This document shows positions 1-9,263 of a stretch of 64,000 nucleotides of DNA, piece by piece. This DNA is from JAVVHH01 sp964657565. GTDB taxonomy: Bacteria > Pseudomonadota > Alphaproteobacteria > Acetobacterales > Acetobacteraceae. Position 1 is the first letter of the stretch. Every line of letters starts with the position of its first letter. Location of the stretch: NCBI GenBank assembly GCA_964657565.1, contig CAZZVQ010000008.1:19880-83879 (forward strand), written 5' to 3'. Made by a program: the position numbers and the translations under genes. The notes beneath the pieces are model-generated. The model saw nothing but the letters and a program-made list of their open reading frames with translations. It was not told where the DNA came from and did no database searches.

Positions 1-675
1 AATCCAGCCTACATGCCTGGGGCAGCGACACTCAAAGGCGGCATCTTCATGGGCGCTCAGCGCTTCGCCGAGGCTGCGGCAGCCTTCAGAGACGAATACC
101 AGAAAGAGCCATCTTCCGCGCTCGTGGTCGCGTTCGCACAGGCGCTCAATTCTGCTGGGGACGCGAACGGTGCCACCACCGAGTTGCTGAAGTGGCAAGC
201 AGCGCACCCCGACGATCCGGCCGTCGCGCAGTTGCTAGGCACGTTCGATATCACCGCTCACCGCTACGACTCGGCAGAGCGGAATTTGGAGATCGCATTG
301 AAGGCGCAGCCGAATGATCTGATTGCACTCAACAACTTAGCTTGGATCTTTCAGCAGAAAGGTGACAAGCGAGCTCGAGAGTATGCGCAACGCGCCTTTG
401 AACAGGCGCCTACCCCGGAGGTGACGGACACACTGGCTTGGATCTTGGTCCAACAAGGTGAAGCCGCAAAAGCGGCCCCACTGCTGCAGTCGGCATCCGC
501 CGGTCGACCGCAGAACTTCTCCATCAAATACCATTGGGCGGTCGCACTCAACGACACTGGTCACCGCTCTGAAGCGATCGAGGTGTTGCGTCCGATCGTG
601 GCGAGTGCCGAGCCGTTCGATGACCGGGTCGCAGCGCAAACCCTTTTGACCGATCTGAGCAAGCCCCAACCCTGA
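1..675 (+). CDS. TPR-repeat protein, C-terminal part (PrsT-like, exosortase-associated)
   Basis: The reading frame is open to the left edge, so the gene is partial and its real start lies outside the window; the first ATG (13) is probably internal. The visible 224 codons are a chain of about 34-residue alpha-helical repeats with TPR hallmarks such as 'NNLAWIFQQKGD' and 'DTLAWILVQQGE'. The closing section (ALNDTGHRSEAIEVLRPI) resembles the end of PrsT, the TPR lipoprotein of PEP-CTERM/XrtA exopolysaccharide loci. TPRs are protein-interaction scaffolds. Its stop overlaps the start of the next glycosyltransferase by one base (TGATG), and an amidotransferase of exosortase type lies 2 kb on, which supports the EPS assignment. 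PrsT identity is inference; the TPR nature is clear. Confidence 0.7.
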   Translation, partial: NPAYMPGAATLKGGIFMGAQRFAEAAAAFRDEYQKEPSSALVVAFAQALNSAGDANGATTELLKWQAAHPDDPAVAQLLGTFDITAHRYDSAERNLEIALKAQPNDLIALNNLAWIFQQKGDKRAREYAQRAFEQAPTPEVTDTLAWILVQQGEAAKAAPLLQSASAGRPQNFSIKYHWAVALNDTGHRSEAIEVLRPIVASAEPFDDRVAAQTLLTDLSKPQP

Positions 676-1913
676 TGACCGGCATGGACGTTGGCACCGA
701 TGCCGGTTCAAGACCCATTCGGCTGCTAACGTTCAGCACGCTATATCCACACGACGGAAGGCCCAATCACGGCGTTTTCGTTGAAAACAGACTGCGAGAG
801 CTCATCGGCACCGGTCACGCGACCAGCACGGTCGTAGCTCCGGTGCCCTGGTTTCCGAGTAGCTCCCGGCGCCTTGGCGACTGGGCGCGTAATGCCGAGG
901 CCAAGCGACGCGAGATACGCAACGGCGTATCTGTATATCATCCCCGATACCCGCTGATACCGAAGGTCGGAATGTCAGTAGCGCCTGCAGCGCTGCTGGC
1001 ATCGGCTGCGCTTGAAATCAGCCGGTTGAAAGCAGCCGGGACAGAGTTCGACGTGATCGACGGCCATTATCTCTATCCTGACGGCGTCGCCGCGGTTGCA
1101 CTCGGCCGCTTGTTCAACAAACCGGTCGTGTTAACTGCGCGGGGATCCGACGTTACACAGCTTCCCGACTACGCAGTGCCCCGCCGGATGATCCAGTGGG
1201 CCATGAGACACGCGGCTGCCCTGATTTCGGTCAGCGCCGGTCTGAAAGCGGCCATGGTCGACCTCGGTGCACCCGGCGGCAAAGTCACCGTCCTGCGGAA
1301 CGGCGTGGATCTGCGCTTGTTTCAGATCAATGATCCCCAACCGGTCCGCTGCAGCTTGAACGTCAGCGGGAAGCTGCTGCTGTCCGTGGGTCATTTGATC
1401 CGGCGTAAGGGTCATCACCTTGCAATAGAGGCACTCGCACGACTACCGCATTGGACGCTCGCGATTGTGGGTGAAGGGCCCGAGCGGAGCTCTTTGCAAA
1501 CACTGGCGCGGCAACTCGAAGTCGACCACCGTGTCATCTTCTGCGGATCTCAATCCCACAAATCCTTGCCCGCCTACTATGCGGCTGCCGACCTCCTGAT
1601 CCTCGCGTCGAGTCGAGAAGGTTGGGCCAATGTTCTTCTAGAAGCGATGGCGTGCGGAACCGCCGTCGTAGCCAGCAACATTCCCGGCAATGCGGAGGTC
1701 GTCAGCGCCGCCTCAGCAGGAGAGGTCGTTCGCGAAAACACTCCGTCATGCTTCGCTGAGACGATCGAGCGCGTTCACGGCAAAAAAATCTCGCGCGCCG
1801 AAACACGCGCCTATGCGGAAGCCTTCAGTTGGGATGCCACGAGTGAGGGGCAACTCGAGGTGTTCGGCAGAGTGCTGAGTCGCCACCAAAACACAGCCTC
1901 ATCCCCAATGTGA
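675..1913 (+). CDS. Glycosyltransferase, GT-B fold, family 4
   Basis: The 412-residue protein has the two Rossmann-like halves of GT4 enzymes. The N-terminal half starts with 'LLTFSTLYPHDGRPNHGVF', a common beginning for sugar transferases of EPS loci. The C-terminal half has the nucleotide-sugar site with 'VGEGPERSSL' and the E-x7-E motif in 'EGWANVLLEAM'. It should transfer a hexose from a nucleotide sugar to a lipid-linked glycan at the cytoplasmic face of the inner membrane. The ATG overlaps the preceding TPR gene's stop by one base, so the two are probably translated together. Donor and acceptor cannot be read from sequence. Confidence 0.88.
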   Translation: MTGMDVGTDAGSRPIRLLTFSTLYPHDGRPNHGVFVENRLRELIGTGHATSTVVAPVPWFPSSSRRLGDWARNAEAKRREIRNGVSVYHPRYPLIPKVGMSVAPAALLASAALEISRLKAAGTEFDVIDGHYLYPDGVAAVALGRLFNKPVVLTARGSDVTQLPDYAVPRRMIQWAMRHAAALISVSAGLKAAMVDLGAPGGKVTVLRNGVDLRLFQINDPQPVRCSLNVSGKLLLSVGHLIRRKGHHLAIEALARLPHWTLAIVGEGPERSSLQTLARQLEVDHRVIFCGSQSHKSLPAYYAAADLLILASSREGWANVLLEAMACGTAVVASNIPGNAEVVSAASAGEVVRENTPSCFAETIERVHGKKISRAETRAYAEAFSWDATSEGQLEVFGRVLSRHQNTASSPM

Positions 1914-1916
1914 AGA

Positions 1917-2321
1917 CTACAATCCGGTCTTCGTCGACATCTCGTAGGCATCGGCAAGTAAACTGAGCTTCGCCGTGTTTGGCAGCTTCCTAAAGGCATT
2001 CAGCAGCAGGGCTTCTTCATTAGACGTTGCGCCTGAGAACGTCTCAGCGACATCGCCCTCTAGTAGATCACCCACCGTGACATTCAGTGTCTGCGCAAGT
2101 TTTATCAGTCGGGATGTCTCGGGGAAACAGGTCCCCCATATCCAAGCGTGCACCGCAACGCGTGAGACTTCCATCGTTCGAGCTAGGCTTGCTTGGGTGA
2201 TACGCTGCTCCGCCATGATCCGGCCGAGATTCTGGCGAAATCGATCGCGTGATGGGTCGGTGGTGGTCCTCCCATTTACCCATCCAGTCTTGCCAACTGA
2301 TGGTGGCGAGGCCATCAACAA
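1917..2321 (-). CDS. XRE-family helix-turn-helix transcriptional regulator
   Basis: The 134-residue protein carries a Cro/CI-type HTH at about residues 28-88: 'RITQASLARTMEVSRVAVHAW' begins it (ITQASLARTM, recognition helix VSRVAVHAWI) and 'LIKLAQTLNVTVGDLL' closes it. The tail of about 40 residues has no recognisable ligand domain. It sits convergent to the glycosyltransferase, with 3 bases between the two stop codons, and reads away from the amidotransferase gene. It could regulate the surrounding polysaccharide genes, but no operator was identified. The start is uncertain: ATGs at 2321 and 2315 are both possible and the first 25 residues are not conserved in character. Confidence 0.8.
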   Translation of the reverse strand: MLMASPPSVGKTGWVNGRTTTDPSRDRFRQNLGRIMAEQRITQASLARTMEVSRVAVHAWIWGTCFPETSRLIKLAQTLNVTVGDLLEGDVAETFSGATSNEEALLLNAFRKLPNTAKLSLLADAYEMSTKTGL

Positions 2322-2392
2322 CTCCCAAAATATGTCCTCACGCTCATATCATGTTCGCGTGACGAAGCAATGTGCAATTTCGAGACTAAGGT

Positions 2393-4303
2393 TCATGCTG
2401 CGAGGGCTGTTTCAAATCCGGATTTCGTGTCAGCCATCCCCAGAAAGCCCTCAAAGGTCAGCAAAAGCCAGATCGCGCCGGAATGGTCATATTTTTCAGC
2501 ACAATGCTCATCGACGAGGCGCTCGATCGCTACCAGATCAAATAATCCGCAATCCGACATCGCCGGTCCGAGCAGCCGCGCGCGAACCACGTCGGCTTGA
2601 TCACGAAACATCTGCGCCAACGGCGTCGCGAAGCCCTGCTTAGCGCGGTAGAGGATCGCCTCAGGCACGACGGAGTCCAGAGCCTTCTTGAGCACCCACT
2701 TCCCCTCCCCACCCTTCAGCTTGAGTGAGGCTGGAAGCCGCATGCCCCACTCCACGAACTCATGATCTAGGAAGGGCGCCCGCACTTCGAGAGAGTGCGC
2801 CATGCTGGTCCGATCGACCTTCGTCAGGATATCGCCTGGCAGGTATAGCCCGACATCAACGAACTGCGCCTGGAGCAGGCTATCTCCCCCGTCGCATCGG
2901 TCCATCAACTCGGCGACCCGGTGGCCCGGGTCGTAATCACCCAACTCCGCTTTGAGCCTTCCAGAGTATAGCGCCCGGCGACGATCGTGATGAACCTTTG
3001 TAATCGTGCGATAAAATCCGAGTGCGCTGTCCAGGCTTAATTCAGTCAGCGTGTGCTTTGCCCGCAGCCACCGCGGCGCCCAATCCATCTTTGGATAGGC
3101 TCGCGCGAGTTGTCCCATCACCGAGCGTCGCAACCCGGCCGGCACCAGCGCCCTCACCGACTCCGCCATCTGGTGAAAACGATACCGACGGTAGCCGGCA
3201 AACACTTCGTCACCGCCATCGCCCGAGATCGCCACCGTCACATGTCGTCTCGCCAACGCGCAAACCGCTTCGGTCGGGACCGACGACGAGTCGCCAAACG
3301 GCTCCCCGAAGATGTGCGCCTGTCGCCGTGCGCTATCGAGATAGTTGGGAGTGGCGACCTCCTCGTGCTGCACGGTCCCATACTGGGCCGCGACCAAACG
3401 GGCGAGCGGGGTCTCGTCCTCCTTTCCCGGAAATCCAATCGTAAACGTGGCAAGCGGCGCATCTTGCAGCCGGGCCGCCGTGGCGACGACCGCACTGCTA
3501 TCGACCCCGCCCGACAGAAAGGCGCCGAGCGGCACGTCCGACATCAGCCGCTTTTGGGTGCTCGTTGCCAGCAGTGATTTGAGCCGCTCGACCGCTTCGT
3601 GCTCGTCGCAAGCGGTCGCTTGCGTCGGCGCCTCCCAATACCGGTGCGGCTCCAACGCCTCCCCATGCCGCAGCAGCAGATAACAGGCCGGCGGCAATTT
3701 CTTGATCGCCGCATAGATCGTGCGCGGATCCGGGACGTAGCCGAGCGCGAAGAAATCATCGACGGCCTCCGGGTCGATCCGCGCCGACAAGTCCGGCGCC
3801 ACCGTCATCGCGGCCAGTTCGGACCCAAACACCAACGCTCCGGAGCCAGTATACCCATAATAGAGAGGCTTCTTGCCGAGCCGGTCCCGTGCGACGAACA
3901 ACACGCTCTGACGGCGGTCCCATAAGGCGAAGGCGAACATTCCCTGGAGCCGCTGCAGGCAGGCAGGCCCCCAACTCTCCCACGCGTGGATGACCGCCTC
4001 CGTGTCGCACCGATTGCGGAACACGTGACCCAGCGCCTGCAACTCCGGCCGCAATTCCGGAAAGTTGTAGATTTCACCGTTGAAGACGATGACGATCGTC
4101 TCGTCCTCGTTGTACATCGGCTGGCCTCCGCCAGCGACATCGACGATCGACAAGCGGCGGTGACCCAAGCCGATTCCTGGCTCGATATGAAAGCCGTCGC
4201 CGTCAGGCCCGCGATAGGCTATGGCGTCATTCATGCGCTGGAGTAGCGAAGCGTCGATCTCGCCCTGCGCGTCAGGGTGAAAAATGCCGGTCAAGCCGCA
4301 CAT
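2393..4303 (-). CDS. asnB: Asparagine synthase-type amidotransferase (exosortase A system-associated type)
   Basis: The 636-residue enzyme has the class II glutamine amidotransferase domain with nucleophile Cys2 (MCGLTGIF) and the 'YRGPDGDG' and 'FNGEIYN' motifs, then an ATP-pyrophosphatase synthase domain with 'SGGVDSS' at 264-270 and 'ISGDGGDE'. It transfers ammonia from glutamine to an acyl-adenylate acceptor. Length and domain spacing match the AsnB-like amidotransferases of exosortase/PEP-CTERM polysaccharide loci (TIGR03108-type), which probably amidate a glycan or sugar rather than aspartate. The PrsT-like gene nearby supports this reading. It is transcribed divergently from the fkbH-like gene across 107 bases. 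Ordinary asparagine synthetase is the alternative. Confidence 0.88.
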   Translation of the reverse strand: MCGLTGIFHPDAQGEIDASLLQRMNDAIAYRGPDGDGFHIEPGIGLGHRRLSIVDVAGGGQPMYNEDETIVIVFNGEIYNFPELRPELQALGHVFRNRCDTEAVIHAWESWGPACLQRLQGMFAFALWDRRQSVLFVARDRLGKKPLYYGYTGSGALVFGSELAAMTVAPDLSARIDPEAVDDFFALGYVPDPRTIYAAIKKLPPACYLLLRHGEALEPHRYWEAPTQATACDEHEAVERLKSLLATSTQKRLMSDVPLGAFLSGGVDSSAVVATAARLQDAPLATFTIGFPGKEDETPLARLVAAQYGTVQHEEVATPNYLDSARRQAHIFGEPFGDSSSVPTEAVCALARRHVTVAISGDGGDEVFAGYRRYRFHQMAESVRALVPAGLRRSVMGQLARAYPKMDWAPRWLRAKHTLTELSLDSALGFYRTITKVHHDRRRALYSGRLKAELGDYDPGHRVAELMDRCDGGDSLLQAQFVDVGLYLPGDILTKVDRTSMAHSLEVRAPFLDHEFVEWGMRLPASLKLKGGEGKWVLKKALDSVVPEAILYRAKQGFATPLAQMFRDQADVVRARLLGPAMSDCGLFDLVAIERLVDEHCAEKYDHSGAIWLLLTFEGFLGMADTKSGFETALAA

Positions 4304-4410
4304 GCTGCCATCCTCTTATGATAACTCAATCGAAACACCGCCGCCGGAACGTCGCTTTTCGGCGTGATCTTAAGTCCGTATAAACCGGTTCGGATTAACC
4401 TGAACCTAAG
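4304..4410. promoter_or_regulatory. Divergent intergenic region between amidotransferase and fkbH-like operon
   Basis: These 107 bases separate two divergent genes, so promoters for both must lie here or overlap the coding ends. The stretch is less GC-rich than the flanking coding DNA and holds the perfect 8-base palindrome AACCGGTT at 4383-4390, just upstream of the fkbH-like ATG (4411). A regulator site is possible but no named operator was recognised. Confidence 0.4.
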
Positions 4411-6345
4411 ATGCACGGGATAGACCTTCATTGGCTGCCAAATAACTCGCGCTGGGCTGAGCAGCTCACCGCGGCCGCGGGCTCGGGCGCTCCGCTAGCA
4501 GCGACGTGGGACGCCTTCGTCGCACTGGCGCGCAATCGCCTGTCTTCGCTCCAGACCATGCAGCTCGATCGCCGTCGCGCACGGGCACTTCCTGCGCCTC
4601 CGACGGCCCTCGCCAGCCAGCCAGTTCGCATGGCAGTGCTGGCAGCATCGACCGTGGAGCACCTCCTGCCCGCAATCCGGGTCGCCGGACTGCGCCGCTC
4701 GATCTGGATCGAGACCTACACGCCTGATTACGGCCAGTATCACCAGGAGCTGATCGACCCCGGTTCCGGCTTGCATCGCTTCCGCCCTACGAGCGTCCTC
4801 TTCGCTCTGGACGCGCATCACCTCATGCAATGTATCGAACTGGGCGCGACAGCCGAGGCCGTGACCAACGCGCTCCAAGCCTTGCTCGATCGTCTCGAGC
4901 GCCAATGGGATATCGCCCGGCGGGATTTCGCCGCGCATGTGCTGCAGAATGTGCCGCTGCCCGTTTTCCTCCCACTGCTTGGCAGCAACGAGCATCGGCT
5001 GGCCGGCTCGCGCCTTGCAGCGCTGCGGCAATTCGGCACCATGCTCCGTGCGCGCGCGGACTCCGCCGGCATCGACCTCGTTGCGCTCGACGATCGTGCC
5101 GCGCTCGCTGGCTTGTCCGCCTGGCATGACCCGGCGCTTTGGCATCGCGCAAAGCAGGAGATCCATCCGCAAGCCGCGCCCTTGTACGGCGATCTCGTCG
5201 CCCGCCTCCTCGCGGCCGCCCAAGGCCGTTCGAGCAAATGCCTCGTCCTCGATCTCGACAACACGCTGTGGGGTGGCGTCATCGGCGATGACGGTCTGGC
5301 CGGCATCAAGCTTGGCCAAGGCAGCGCTCGCGGCGAGGCCCACCTCGCCTTCCAGCACTACGCCCGGGACCTAGGCCGGCGTGGGATTATCTTGGCCGTG
5401 TGCTCCAAGAACGACGAAGCCAATGCCCTCGAGCCGTTTACCGCGCACCCGGAGATGGCGCTCAGACGTGAGGACATCGCCTGTTTCGTCGCCAACTGGA
5501 CCGACAAAGCGGCGAACCTGCGCGAGATCGCCAGACGCCTGAACATCGGGATCGACAGCCTCGTCTTCGCCGACGACAACCCGGCCGAACGGGCCGTCGT
5601 CCGGCGCGAACTGCCGATGGTTGAAGTTCCCGAACTCCCGGAAGACCCGACCGACTATGCCGCCTGCCTAGCTGACGCCGGCTACTTCGAGGCCCAACGA
5701 GTCACCACCGAGGACGGCCAACGCGCGCAACAGTACCAGCAGAACCTCGCCCGCGAGACCTCCTTGTCCACCGCGACGGACATGGACGGCTACCTCCGCA
5801 GCCTCGAGATGGAGGCGATTTGGGACCGGTTCGATCGCATTGGCCTGCCCCGCATCGTCCAGCTCATCAACAAGACGAACCAGTTCAATCTGACCACACG
5901 ACGCGTCAACGAGGAGGAGATCGCGATCCTGATTGACGATCCTGCCGCGTTGACGCTGCAGATCCGGCTTCTCGACCAGTTCGGCGACAACGGCATCGTC
6001 GCGATCGTCTCCGGTCGGCTGGAGCCTGAGACCAAGATCGTCGACCTAGAAATCTGGTTGATGAGTTGCCGCGTCCTCGGTCGCGGCATGGAAGAGGAAA
6101 CGCTCAATCTCATCGTTGCTGAAGCGGCCCGGCTCGGCGCGACGAGGCTGATCGGTCACTACCGTCCAACAGCCAAGAACGGAATGGTTCGCGATCACTA
6201 CCGATGGCTCGGATTCTCGCCTCTGGGCGAGACCCCCGATGGCGGGACGAGTTGGACGCTCGATCTTGCTGAGTTTGAGCTACGCCCGACCTTCATAGCG
6301 AGTCGCCCGGCGCGGACGTCCAATCCGCTACCAGTGCTGGCGTAG
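4411..6345 (+). CDS. FkbH-like HAD-IIIC family protein (acyl-ACP loading)
   Basis: The 644-residue protein has three parts: an N-terminal region of about 265 residues, a HAD-IIIC domain starting at 'LVLDLDNTLWGGVIGDDG' (nucleophile Asp281, general acid Asp283; further motifs 'CSKND' and 'VFADDNPAER'), and a C-terminal GNAT-like region from about 480 ('LLDQFGDNGIVAIV'). In known FkbH enzymes this HAD domain takes the phosphoglyceryl group from 1,3-bisphosphoglycerate, dephosphorylates it and loads glycerate onto an acyl carrier protein. An ACP gene follows 22 bases later and a membrane O-acyltransferase after that, so a surface-glycan acylation role is likely. Substrate is inference. Confidence 0.85.
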   Translation: MHGIDLHWLPNNSRWAEQLTAAAGSGAPLAATWDAFVALARNRLSSLQTMQLDRRRARALPAPPTALASQPVRMAVLAASTVEHLLPAIRVAGLRRSIWIETYTPDYGQYHQELIDPGSGLHRFRPTSVLFALDAHHLMQCIELGATAEAVTNALQALLDRLERQWDIARRDFAAHVLQNVPLPVFLPLLGSNEHRLAGSRLAALRQFGTMLRARADSAGIDLVALDDRAALAGLSAWHDPALWHRAKQEIHPQAAPLYGDLVARLLAAAQGRSSKCLVLDLDNTLWGGVIGDDGLAGIKLGQGSARGEAHLAFQHYARDLGRRGIILAVCSKNDEANALEPFTAHPEMALRREDIACFVANWTDKAANLREIARRLNIGIDSLVFADDNPAERAVVRRELPMVEVPELPEDPTDYAACLADAGYFEAQRVTTEDGQRAQQYQQNLARETSLSTATDMDGYLRSLEMEAIWDRFDRIGLPRIVQLINKTNQFNLTTRRVNEEEIAILIDDPAALTLQIRLLDQFGDNGIVAIVSGRLEPETKIVDLEIWLMSCRVLGRGMEEETLNLIVAEAARLGATRLIGHYRPTAKNGMVRDHYRWLGFSPLGETPDGGTSWTLDLAEFELRPTFIASRPARTSNPLPVLA

Positions 6346-6367
6346 CTCCCAAAACATAGGATCTTTG

Positions 6368-6619
6368 ATGTCAGACGCCGAGATATACGAGCAGCTCAAC
6401 GCCGTTTTCCAGCAAGTGCTGGAAGACGATGCCATCAAGCTCACACCCGAAACCACGGCTGATGACGTCGATGGCTGGGATTCGATGAACCACATCTTTA
6501 TCGTCGTTGAGCTCGAAAAGCGTTTCGGAGTGAAATTTCAGGCAGCCGAGATGGAGGAGCTGAAGAATGTCGGCGAGCTTGCAGGGCTGGTGAAACAGAA
6601 AATCGCAAAACGGCCCTAG
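6368..6619 (+). CDS. Acyl carrier protein
   Basis: This small acidic four-helix protein (83 residues from ATG 6368) has the phosphopantetheine attachment motif 'GWDSMNH', with Ser39 as the predicted attachment site. The ATG at 6368 is preferred over the in-frame TTG at 6365, since AGGA lies 8 bases upstream of it. It is not a fatty-acid-synthase AcpP by sequence (no DSLD motif). Its position between the fkbH-like loader and the MBOAT acyltransferase suggests it carries the acyl unit passed between them. Coding bias and spacing fit one operon with both. Confidence 0.88.
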   Translation: MSDAEIYEQLNAVFQQVLEDDAIKLTPETTADDVDGWDSMNHIFIVVELEKRFGVKFQAAEMEELKNVGELAGLVKQKIAKRP

Positions 6620-6627
6620 TCGCACTC

Positions 6628-8157
6628 GTGATCTTCAGCTCATTCCCATTCCTTTTCGCATTTCTTCCTGCCGCGCTAGTTGGGTTTTGGCTTGCTTCCA
6701 CCGTTGGCCCGCGACTCGCCGGGCTGTGGCTGGTATTGGCCTCGCTCGGATTCTACGGCTACTGGCGACTGGATTTCTTGCCGCTCCTATTGATATCGAT
6801 CGCCTTCAACTACGCCGTCAGCATGCTGCTGGTCCGAACCGTCGAGCGCCCGCGGCTACAGAACCGAATCCTCATTGTCGGCATCGCCGCCGATATCACG
6901 GCTCTGTTTTACTTCAAATATGCAATGGCCCTAGCCGAATTCCTTGGATTTCAATCTACTGCGGACGGACCAGTCTGGGCGATCGTTCTTCCGCTCGGGA
7001 TTTCATTTTTCACGTTCACGCAAATCGGCTACTTAGTCGATGTAAAACAGGGCGTGGCGAAAACGCGGGATCTTCTCAGCTACGTTCTCTTCGTCACCTT
7101 CTTTCCGCACCTGATCGCCGGGCCCATCTTACATAATCGTGAGATGATGCCGCAATTCGCCGACCCGGCCATCTACCGCTTCAGCGGTCCGAACGTGGCA
7201 GTCGGGCTGACGATCTTTGCAATGGGGTTGTTCAAGAAGGTCATTCTAGCCGACCCTCTCGCTGCGGACGTTGCGCTCAACTTCATGCACCCGGAGACGG
7301 ACAGCTTAACCACGGCATGGTACGCCGTGATCGGCTACTCGCTGCAGCTTTATTTTGACTTCTCCGGCTACTCGGACATGGCCATCGGCCTGGCCAGAAT
7401 GTTCAACATTCGTTTCCCCCTCAATTTCAATTCGCCCTATAAAGCGACGACAGTGATCGACTACTGGCAGCGGTTCCATATGACGCTGACCCGGTTCATC
7501 ACGATGTACATCTTTAGTCCGATCGCCCTGACCATAACCCGATGGCGCGACCGTCATGGTTACGACAACTCCCGGCGGGCGTCCGCAAAACCCGGCGGCT
7601 TCGTCTCTCTTGTCGCGGGTCCGACGCTCATGACAATGAGCTTAGCCGGCATATGGCATGGTGCCGGGTCGCAATACTTCATCTTCGGCTTGCTCCACGG
7701 AGTCTACATCACAACCAACCACGCTGCCCGGATCTACTTCCCGCCAGCGAAGCATTCGGCACCTCGGCCGGTCTGGGTCTCCAGGGCCGTCCATGCGAGC
7801 AAGGTTCTGTCTGTCTACGTCGCGTCGCTGGTCGCACTCGCCTTCTTTCGCGCCGCATCCACAGGGTCGGCGCTAGACTTGCTGGCCGGTATGGTGGGAG
7901 TCCACGGACCAGGCGTTGCGCTGCCGCGGCTGACCGTCATGCAACTCGCCATTCTTTTCACAATTGTCTGGTGCGCGCCCAACACCCAGCAGATCATGAC
8001 CAGATACGAACCGGCGCTCGGCCGAGCCATTGCGAACCCCTACTCTCGGTTGCTCTGGAAGCCGGTCTCTCGATGGGCCGTCGTGGCCGGAACCGTTGCT
8101 GCAATCGGCATTCTCGCTCTCGGCGGAACGACCGAATTCCTCTATTTCCAATTTTGA
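6628..8157 (+). CDS. MBOAT-family membrane O-acyltransferase (AlgI/DltB-like)
   Basis: The 509-residue protein has about 10 hydrophobic segments and the MBOAT core: 'YFDFSGYSDMAIG' near 243-255, 'PLNFNSPYKA', 'DYWQRFHMTL' and the catalytic-His region 'GIWHGAGSQYFIFGLLHG' with His344 and His357. MBOAT proteins move an acyl group from a cytoplasmic carrier to an extracytoplasmic glycan. It begins at GTG 6628, eight bases after the ACP stop, so it is translated with the ACP and fkbH-like genes. No separate AlgJ/AlgX-type periplasmic acetylase lies nearby, unlike alginate systems. Family assignment is firm; the acyl group is not known. Confidence 0.92.
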   Translation: MIFSSFPFLFAFLPAALVGFWLASTVGPRLAGLWLVLASLGFYGYWRLDFLPLLLISIAFNYAVSMLLVRTVERPRLQNRILIVGIAADITALFYFKYAMALAEFLGFQSTADGPVWAIVLPLGISFFTFTQIGYLVDVKQGVAKTRDLLSYVLFVTFFPHLIAGPILHNREMMPQFADPAIYRFSGPNVAVGLTIFAMGLFKKVILADPLAADVALNFMHPETDSLTTAWYAVIGYSLQLYFDFSGYSDMAIGLARMFNIRFPLNFNSPYKATTVIDYWQRFHMTLTRFITMYIFSPIALTITRWRDRHGYDNSRRASAKPGGFVSLVAGPTLMTMSLAGIWHGAGSQYFIFGLLHGVYITTNHAARIYFPPAKHSAPRPVWVSRAVHASKVLSVYVASLVALAFFRAASTGSALDLLAGMVGVHGPGVALPRLTVMQLAILFTIVWCAPNTQQIMTRYEPALGRAIANPYSRLLWKPVSRWAVVAGTVAAIGILALGGTTEFLYFQF

Positions 8158-9263
8158 CCGCGCCCCTCCTTCTCTCCGTCTTTCCCACTTTCGCCGTCGG
8201 TGGTGCTCAGAGCCGGTTCACCACGCTTGCCAATCATCTCGGGCCGACTTGGCGTCACGCGATCATCGCCATGGACGGTGTCACTGTCGCGCGCGAACGC
8301 TTCTCGCCCGGCCTGGATGTCACCTTCCCCCAGGTCGAGATTCGGAAAGGTGACCTGCTCGGCAATGTGAAACGGTTCCGGCAAGTCATTCGAGCGCTCG
8401 GACCGAAGACGATGTTGACCCACAATTTCGGCTCGATCGAGTGGGCGATTGCAAATCGCCTGTCCCTGGTCCCTCAGGTGCATGTCGAAGACGGTTTTGG
8501 GCCTGAGGAGCGCGAAGTCCAGTTGCCTCGCCGCATGTGGCTACGCCGGATTTTCCTCCGTCAACGCCCAATCGTGCTCCCGTCACAGAACTTGATGCGC
8601 ATCGCGTGCCACATCTGGCGGATGAACCAGAGCCACCTGCATTATGTCCCGAACGGCATTGATCTCGCGCGCTTTTCAGCTTCAGCTCCCACTCCGGCCT
8701 GGCCTGGTGAGGGCCCTATCATCGGAACGGTGGCCGGACTGCGACCCGAAAAGAACGTCGGCAGGCTCATTCACGCATTCCACCATGCCGCGTCGGAAGC
8801 GCCAGCGCGGCTCGTAATCGTTGGAGACGGCCCGCAGCGGCGAGAACTCGAAATGTTGGTTGAGACGCTCGGCCTGATGGACCGTGTACACTTTGCCGGG
8901 CATGTGCCGCAGCCGGACCCGCTGCTAAAAATGTTCGACATTTTTGCCATGTCATCCGACACCGAGCAGATGCCGATTTCCCTTCTCGAGGCCATGGCGG
9001 CCGGGCTTCCAACCGCCGCCACGGACGTAGGCGACATCGCATCGATGTTGCCCGATGCCGGCCGCGCTTTCGTCACTCCGTGCGACGACGTCGCCCTAGC
9101 CGCCGCTCTGACCACCCTCATTCGCGAGCCTGCTCTTCGCGCTCGGCTTGGCCAGGCTTCCAAGACCAAGGCTGCAGAGAGTTTTGACCAGTCCGAGATG
9201 CTCCGCCGCTGGTCGTCACTACTCGAAACTGGAACACTCTCGAGCGAGGCGCCCGTCGCATGA
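8154..9263 (+). CDS. Glycosyltransferase, family 4
   Basis: The 369-residue protein begins 'LLLSVFPTFAVGGAQ', typical for GT4 transferases, and has 'HYVPNGIDLARF', 'GTVAGLRPEKNVGRLI', 'VIVGDGPQRRELEML' and a closing 'DTEQMPISLLEAMAAGLP' with the E-x7-E pair. The start is set at TTG 8154, which overlaps the MBOAT stop as TTGA; the same frame is open far upstream, but only because it shadows the MBOAT gene. It is likely an inner-membrane-associated sugar transferase of the same surface glycan pathway. Donor sugar is unknown. Confidence 0.87.
   Translation: MTAPLLLSVFPTFAVGGAQSRFTTLANHLGPTWRHAIIAMDGVTVARERFSPGLDVTFPQVEIRKGDLLGNVKRFRQVIRALGPKTMLTHNFGSIEWAIANRLSLVPQVHVEDGFGPEEREVQLPRRMWLRRIFLRQRPIVLPSQNLMRIACHIWRMNQSHLHYVPNGIDLARFSASAPTPAWPGEGPIIGTVAGLRPEKNVGRLIHAFHHAASEAPARLVIVGDGPQRRELEMLVETLGLMDRVHFAGHVPQPDPLLKMFDIFAMSSDTEQMPISLLEAMAAGLPTAATDVGDIASMLPDAGRAFVTPCDDVALAAALTTLIREPALRARLGQASKTKAAESFDQSEMLRRWSSLLETGTLSSEAPVA

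Noticed and set aside
1131..1418. Small minus-strand frame inside the glycosyltransferase gene
   Set aside because: It lies fully inside a well-supported gene and its product has no domain.
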